DNA from: Earliella scabrosa
Lineage: Eukaryota > Basidiomycota > Agaricomycetes > Polyporales > Polyporaceae
DNA: 64,000 nucleotides
NCBI GenBank assembly: GCA_022605405.1
Contig: JABYQQ010000011.1
Location: forward strand, 1,240,001 to 1,304,000
Reading direction: 5' to 3'
This document shows, one piece after another, positions 58,011 through 64,000 of the stretch. The notes below the pieces were generated by a model. It ran no database searches, had not been told where the DNA came from, and was given only the letters and a program-made list of their open reading frames with translations. The position numbers and the translations under genes were made by a program. How positions within the stretch are numbered: position 1 is the stretch's first letter; every line of letters begins with the position of its first letter.

Positions 58011-61000
58011 CGCGAGGCGTAGCTCCGAGCGTGGCAGCGGACCTGCTGAGCCTTTCTCCGGGGCGAGGAAGGGGAACCTGCGGGAGCGAGGGCAGGAAGC
58101 CTGCCAGTGAGGAGAAGGAGGAGGAGGAGGAGGAAGAGAGGTCGCGTAGGGTCGCGACGGGCATGGTGCATAAAACTAGGGCAGGATTCGCATATGACAC
58201 TTCTGGATCAGCTTCACCTTCCGCACAAGAACGCGACACGGGTCCAATCCCACTTGTTCTCACACAGTTCACATCGCAAGATGGACAGGCGCCCAGGGCG
58301 TCCTGTTGCGAACCGGCGTCGCGTGACGCGCTCTGGGGAAGCGACTTGCCGAGTTTGGTGCGGGGCATCAAATGGTGATGATCGATGCGGGGTAAAACCC
58401 CCTCGGTCCTGGACCTTCCTCTCCTCCTGGTCCCCCTCCACAAATCGTCCGCCACGCATTTCTTTCTGTCTCTTTGTCTTCCTCGACAGCCATGTGTTGC
58501 GCGTATGAGGCGGAGGTACTTCTGTAGGTTCAAATGAGGAGTGGTACGGCAGCAGAAGAAGGTTCGGACGAAAGCCCAACACCTCTGAAGATGTAGACGT
58601 CATGCGAGCCGCGTGGTTAGCGCAGCGCCACCCCCTCCACAGATCCAGCCTCTAAGGTGTAGATCCACCAATGACGTGCCTCGCAAATGGCCCTAGTCCA
58701 TCTCCGGTGGTCGTCCTGGTGCTGACCCCTACTGCAATGCAGCCTGTGGCGGGCGATTGCATTCATGTTCCTGCCTTCGATGCTCAAGTGGCGGCGACTC
58801 AAGTCATCCACAGCGCGACGTTCTGCACCTGTATGGGTGTCCTGATGACCGCCTGATGGGAAGAGTCAGTTTCAATCCAGGAACTTCGCCGCCGTACGCG
58901 TGTGAATCTGCGTGAGTCCAGATCCGTGGTGGCGAACTCCTCATTGAGTCCGGAATGGCGCTCTCCGAGCGATGTTGTAACTTGTTCCTCGAAATTTAAA
59001 CGAATTCCACTGCGATGCGCCCAAACGACGCCCGTGACGACCGAGAATGGGCTGCTGGCGGGACGTGGACGCTGTTTGACGTGTCCGCATGACCACGCTG
59101 CACAAGGCTCCTCGGTCCATGTGAAATCATCATGGACGTTTAACGTTCCAGAGCGGAACCGAGCAAGGGCATGCATACCCGGACGGGACTCCGCAACGCT
59201 TCACCGAACTCGGTGCATCCTGTGCGCACCATCCATGAAAGAAAGAAAGGTCGACAACGTCTCGACGCTTGTTGAATCAAGTGCGTATGCTATATGCAAA
59301 CGCAAGCCGCTGGTGCGTGCGCATCGCGAGCTTGGACACGGAGTCCACGCACGCACACAGACGCACTCTCCACTGGGACGATGACGATATCACCACAATT
59401 ACATAGCCATCAGCGAACTTCTCGGAGCCAGAGCTAACTCGGATCCGTATATGGGAAACGCACCCTCATATGCCCACAGACCGCTCCCTATCTTTGGGAT
59501 GAGCCTCCTCGGATCTCCATAGCCCGCGAACCTCTTATATAATGCATGCGCCTACCTGACACGTCGGGTGTACCGGTCGCAGCCTCTCCCACCTCGCATG
59601 CAACTGCAAAGCTTCACCGGTCGCATTCGCAACGATGCCAAAGGTAACCCGCGAGACGGGCGAACGCTGAACGCTTCGGGAGGCGCACGATGGGATCGGC
59701 AGCGGTGCGGCAAACACGTTCTTCCCTGCTTCCCATCGACAGCTTCGACGTTCGCATGGACGGAGCGCCGCCGGAGCCGATGAGTTGGCTGGGAACGACG
59801 CCGCCGCCGCCGTCGCGTAACTTGAACAAGTGCTGGCCCACGACCGTCGCATCGATAGCGTACAAAGCTCCAAAAGTCTCCGAGGAGTGGAAGACGTCCG
59901 TGCGCCGTGCGCAGCACTATGGACACTTCGCGACGCCACCTCGCTGGATGACAAGGACGAAAATGGAAGGAGACGAGGCGCTCTCCCACAAGAGGAAACA
60001 GAACCAACCACACCATACCGCTGCGGACAGCAGCACTGACTCGACCGGATGAACTGAACACTCACCTCACCTCCTGAAGGTGGTTTGTTCGTTCCAAGGC
60101 GGAAAAAGATGGCCGTCGTCATGACGAGGCGGCGCACCTCCGACCGGCGGAGGCGTGAAGAACGATGAAAGATTGAAGGAACTTGGAAGCGTTGCGGCGT
60201 CCCGAGGACGTAAGGCAAGCCTAGGCCCCCCTCTGCTTGAACGTAGGACTTGCGCCCGGCCCAGCTCCGTATCCGGGTCCGAACAGCAACCGCCATGTGA
60301 AGGCATGATCTGCGCGATGAGAACCACTGCTGAGTATGATGTTGCCGACATGAGCAGGGGCGTGTGTACGAGAGAACTTGACGGCGATCAACTTACTGAC
60401 TTATGTCGTCACGGTCGTTTCGTAACTTCTCAATATTACCATACACGCGTCGTCAGTAACAACTCGCGCGGGGCTGGTACACGCACCTTGGCCAGCAAGC
60501 ACTCACTGAACCTGCCAGGAGCTTGCAAGTTCCACAGGACGACAAGAATCTGCCCAGATCTGGAAGCAGTAAGTACGGCCGTGCCTCGGCGGAGTCGAGC
60601 CCGGATCGGTTCGATCGACATCTACTCATCCAGTCACAGGCCATGTCCGGTGAACGAATCACACTCGCACGACCATGTGCATCTCCGGGCCTTTGACGTC
60701 AACGGCGGCTCGCGCCCCGGGTCGAGCTGACTGCGATGGACTTCGCGAAGTTGTGCTGGGACCATCCTGATTGACGGAAGGATACTCATCGCGAGAAGCT
60801 GGCGGGAAGCGTACGCGATCATCGCCGAGAGCGGTGAGGTGAAGTGAGCGTCGACGGATGCAGAGAGGTAAGAATAAGTCGGAAGAGAGTTTGAACCTTG
60901 AGCTTGGTATGTTTGGGCACCAGTATGTTGCGGGAGGAGAGACTCACGCGTACGGGAGCTGTGCGCAATATTACACATGATCATGTGTCGCGTTCCACGT

Positions 61001-61893
61001 TGTGAACGTTAACCATCGGCCGTTGTGGAGCGACATGTGCGGATGCAGACGTGTCGTGTCGAATGTTTCCGGCCGTCGAATGTGGAGCCCAATTTGGAGC
61101 CTTTGGGACTTGGAAATAAGAGGTGCCACTAGTACTGGTGGGTCCCGCGCCATGGAGGTGGGAGTTTGATCCTCGCGGAGAGTCGAGAAGCAGCTGCAGC
61201 TTCCAAGGGCTTGGGCGCGCGTCGGCCAAGAATACTTACGCACATGAGCACGGGGGACAATGGCTGGGTGGTGCAAAATTCAAATGGATGCATCCCGGGA
61301 GCAGTAGCATGAATAGCAGGATCCGGGACGGGTGGACATTGGACAAGGGAGGAAAAGTGCCAAACGAATGAGAATGAGAGGGCGTGGTGCGGCGTAAGCG
61401 GGGGACTTTGGAAGGTAAACGGGCAAGCTGGAGGATATATGTATACGCATCATGACGCAGGAGCACGACGTCGGACGTTCGTGTCGACCGAGACCGCGCG
61501 CATGCGGTACCTCCAAGGTATTCCAATCCAATCCAATCCTGCCGCAGACGCGTCTTGCGCCGGGCAACAGGCGGAAGCAAGACATCACGAGGAATGCAAC
61601 CTGCACGCGACGGACAAGCATTACACTTCGAGCACAGCACCATACATATCATACAACATTTGACGTAGACTTGCAGCGACAAGCAACCAACAGCAACAAT
61701 TCAGATACAGATACAGCAACGTCAGAACCGCTACCACGCCCCGCCATCCGACCCAGCGGCGTGATAACGGCTCCCGCCCCGATGCCCACACAGAGACGCG
61801 AAAGGCATGGGAGTCGCGGTCGGGTATGTACGCACCGGACGGGGAGAACCGACAATCAAGTGTCTTCCATTCCACGCAAACTTCGACGGGTCT
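58011..61893. other. 3.9 kb without a confident gene
   Basis: Frames of 100-250 codons occur on both strands (for example around 59535-60296 and 60155-60730), but opposing frames overlap, composition is irregular, and no domain, signal peptide or conserved exon is visible. A GGAGGAGGAGGAGGAGGAAG tract lies at about 58110. A minus-strand gene beginning at 58010 cannot extend here. Possibly long leaders or non-coding transcripts. Confidence 0.4.
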
Positions 61894-63492
61894 TCACTTT
61901 GCCTCAGCTCCCGGATGCCCGTCGTCTTCCTCCTCTTCCTCCTCTTCGCTCGAGCTCTCCGGGACGTAGTGGCGGTTCGGATTTGGAACCAGGAGGTCTT
62001 CGCCGTCCACGCCGTCTGTGATTGGAACCAGGCACTGGTCAGCTGTACGTCCACCAAAGGAATGACTTTGCCAGAGGGTGGAAAAGCCTAGTTCGAGAGA
62101 GGCACAAATGTATCCCGGGTGCCGGGAGCGAATGTCACTGCGCCCGCATGATCCTCGGGAACTCGACTCGTCATATCAAAGTAGTAGCTTCGATTCTCGC
62201 GGTGCCGCGTAAGCAAGACACCGGAGTCAAACACATGCAAGAGTCCGTACACGTGAATCTCACGAGAACGGTTGTTCATGGACACCGTTGCATCGTTGCT
62301 CTGCGTTTGCGGACGAGTCGTTCTGATGTACACGCAGAACCCAGGTCGACGAGCTCGGAGCGAAGCGAGCTGGGAGAAGGACAGCTTCGATGGCAAGGAA
62401 ATGTGACTCACCAACAGCGCGTCGCGACTCGTCGTAGCTCTTCTCCAGATCGGCGAGTATCTTCTCCTGCATCGCGGTCACCGCCTCTGCATTCTCGCAT
62501 GTCTTGTACTGTTCCAGCAAGTGTCTGTATATGCAAGTTAGCCTGGGCACTGCGCTGCACTCCATGAAAAGCAATGATGACGCACTTGTTCACCTCCCAA
62601 AACGAATGTCCCCACCCGAACCCACTGAGCAGGCGTTCTGCATATGCGTCAAAGCCAGTGATATAAAACGCAGCGGCGAGTGCTTCAACGCAGTTCAGTC
62701 TCCAGGGTTTTCCGTAGTTGACAGGATTCGTTGCGACAAGGTAGGGCACTGCCATGAGACCATAGGGATGTTAGTACGACTACTTCACGCATTCCTTGTA
62801 CCGCACATGGCGCATATAGGGACACTCACGAAGTCGTTCATGCGGGCTGGCTATTCGGCCGAACGGAACCTCCTCCAGACGTGCCCACGAGCACTCCACG
62901 ACCGCGACACCGTTCTGAGCGATGATGTCCTTGTCGGCCGGGCTTACAGGTGCCGTGCCCTTCGGTCTAGACGGTCACATATCCAATGAGCTGCACAAAC
63001 AGAGAAATGGGGAGAGGAGGACTCACGATACGACAATCCCTCGGAACTTCTGGCCAACTCTCAACGTCTGTATGAGCCCCTGACGCGCGAGCTTCTTCCC
63101 CGAGCACCGTTTCGGATCGCAATGGTCAAAGTCCTGCTCGAGAATGAGCTTCACACCATCAATATCGAGCGTGCAAACACGACTCACCCACATCGCAACC
63201 GGGACGTCGATGTCCACCGTCTCCTCCTCTACATGCACCCGCCGCGCCACCAGTGGGGATTGGGTCAAGAGGGCACCCACGCATGCACAAACGACTGACC
63301 GGAGTCACTCCCACTCGCGCCCCCGCTCCCGTCCGAGTCGTCCACCGCGCTCTCAGGCCGCTCCGCGGCGCCCAGCGCAGACGAAGGGCGCATGTCGTCG
63401 TACCTTTTCTGCCCGCGCCCCCGCTGGGCGTGTCCGCCCCGCCCGAGCGCCGCCCGCCCGCCGCGTTTTCCTCGCACGGATGGTTTTGGCAT
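61894..63492 (-). CDS. TSR3: 18S rRNA aminocarboxypropyltransferase TSR3
   Basis: Seven exons (63300-63492, 63188-63228, 63027-63133, 62830-62966, 62586-62748, 62412-62524, 61894-62015) give 291 residues. TSR3 transfers the aminocarboxypropyl group of SAM to the hypermodified N1-methyl-pseudouridine of 18S rRNA in late 40S maturation. A basic Gly/Arg-rich N-terminus ([20 protein letters not shown]) leads to an acidic Ser-rich linker. The conserved core is [79 protein letters not shown] and [19 protein letters not shown]. An acidic tail ([14 protein letters not shown]) ends it, as in yeast. The last intron (62016-62411, 396 nt) is unusually long for this genome. Confidence 0.94.
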
Positions 63493-63689
63493 CGCAGTGG
63501 TGAGACGTGAGACTAGAGAGTGTATATTCGCTGGTCGATGGTAGATCGTAGGGGAAGTGAGAGCTAAAGTCGCGGTGCACGCGATGGCGGGAGGATGGTG
63601 CGGGATACAAGCGGGATATGCCGCAGCACGCGCGCCTGAGCGTCGAGTACGGGCGCTAGGGCGGTCCGGAGTCTCTGCTGTCGACGACG
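63493..63689. promoter_or_regulatory. Short divergent promoter, TSR3/mL41
   Basis: Only 197 nt separate the start codons of TSR3 (minus) and the mitochondrial ribosomal protein gene (plus). One serves the cytosolic and the other the mitochondrial ribosome, so a shared promoter for ribosome-related genes is plausible. Confidence 0.55.
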
Positions 63690-64000
63690 ATGTTCCCGAC
63701 GAACCCCTGCCTCTCAAAAGCTCTCCGGAGGGCACTCACGCCCAAGCGCGGGAACAAGGACTACTACAAGGGTACGTACAGCGCTGCTCACATACGCGTC
63801 CCGTCCACTGAACGCTTTCCGTTCGTCACAAATGTGCAGGTACACGGCAGGCGTTCCTGCCCGGTGGCCACCGCACAGGCGCACCCGGAAAGCACGTCGT
63901 CCGCGGGAAGGCAAAGTACAGGCTGGTGGACGAGCAGGTCAGGGTGTTCGTCGCCCCGCCAATAGAGGAGATACAGAACTCTGCGGTGCGTGTGTTCCCT
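63690..64000 (+). CDS. Mitochondrial ribosomal protein mL41 (partial)
   Basis: Exon 1 (63690-63771) reads MFPTNPCLSKALRRALTPKR then GNKDYYKG. After an intron (63772-63839) exon 2 continues TRQAFLPGGHRTGAPGKHVV, then RGKAKYRLVDEQVRVFVAPP, and runs off the window. The KRGNKDYYKG block followed by a Gly-rich segment and VRVFVAPP is the mL41 (yeast MRPL27) pattern of the large mitoribosomal subunit. A GTGCGT near 63987 could be a further donor. The 3' end is missing because the window stops. Confidence 0.8.

Noticed and set aside
60155..60730. 191-codon plus-strand open frame
   Set aside because: No domain, signal or splice support; a competing minus-strand frame overlaps it.
1..64000. tRNA, rRNA or CRISPR features
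   Set aside because: None was recognised by eye; CRISPR arrays are not expected in a fungal genome, and a covariance-model search for tRNAs could not be run.

Overview
The window reads as nuclear DNA of a filamentous basidiomycete, most likely an Agaricomycete. Genes are broken by many 48-100 nt GT-AG introns, stand on both strands 0.1-1 kb apart, and belong to families expanded in mushrooms (DUF6534-type and other multi-pass membrane proteins, F-box proteins with divergent repeats, DUF3712 giants). All exon structures here were spliced by eye, and each complete model was checked for an open frame and a length divisible by three.

Layout. 0.8-6.4 kb holds DUF6534-type membrane-protein sequence and two decayed copies of a STE24 CAAX protease. 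6.6-9.0 kb has no gene I can name. 9.0-15.6 kb carries two UstYa-like (DUF3328) proteins, a But2-C-like membrane protein, a GNAT acetyltransferase and a multi-pass membrane protein. 17.2-25.6 kb holds a cytochrome P450, the intact STE24 and a sedolisin (S53) protease, with a foldback element between the first two. 26.6-38.7 kb repeats the first families in another order: But2-C-like, membrane protein, UstYa, membrane protein, UstYa, a 45-residue secreted peptide, GNAT. 39.4-45.3 kb has three F-box genes. 46.1-55.2 kb is one about 2,440-residue DUF3712 protein on the minus strand. 55.3-61.9 kb is mostly empty with a second hairpin-ended element. 61.9-64.0 kb holds the housekeeping genes TSR3 and mitochondrial mL41, divergently arranged.

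How it may work together. Four UstYa-like oxidase homologues in two subtypes, a P450, two acetyltransferases, two But2-C-like proteins and a secreted peptidase in 30 kb look like a secondary-metabolite or RiPP-like locus that was duplicated and rearranged. No precursor peptide with Kex2-cleaved repeats was seen; the best candidate is the short secreted peptide at 36656-36847. The cluster idea is inference from gene content, not shown by the sequence.
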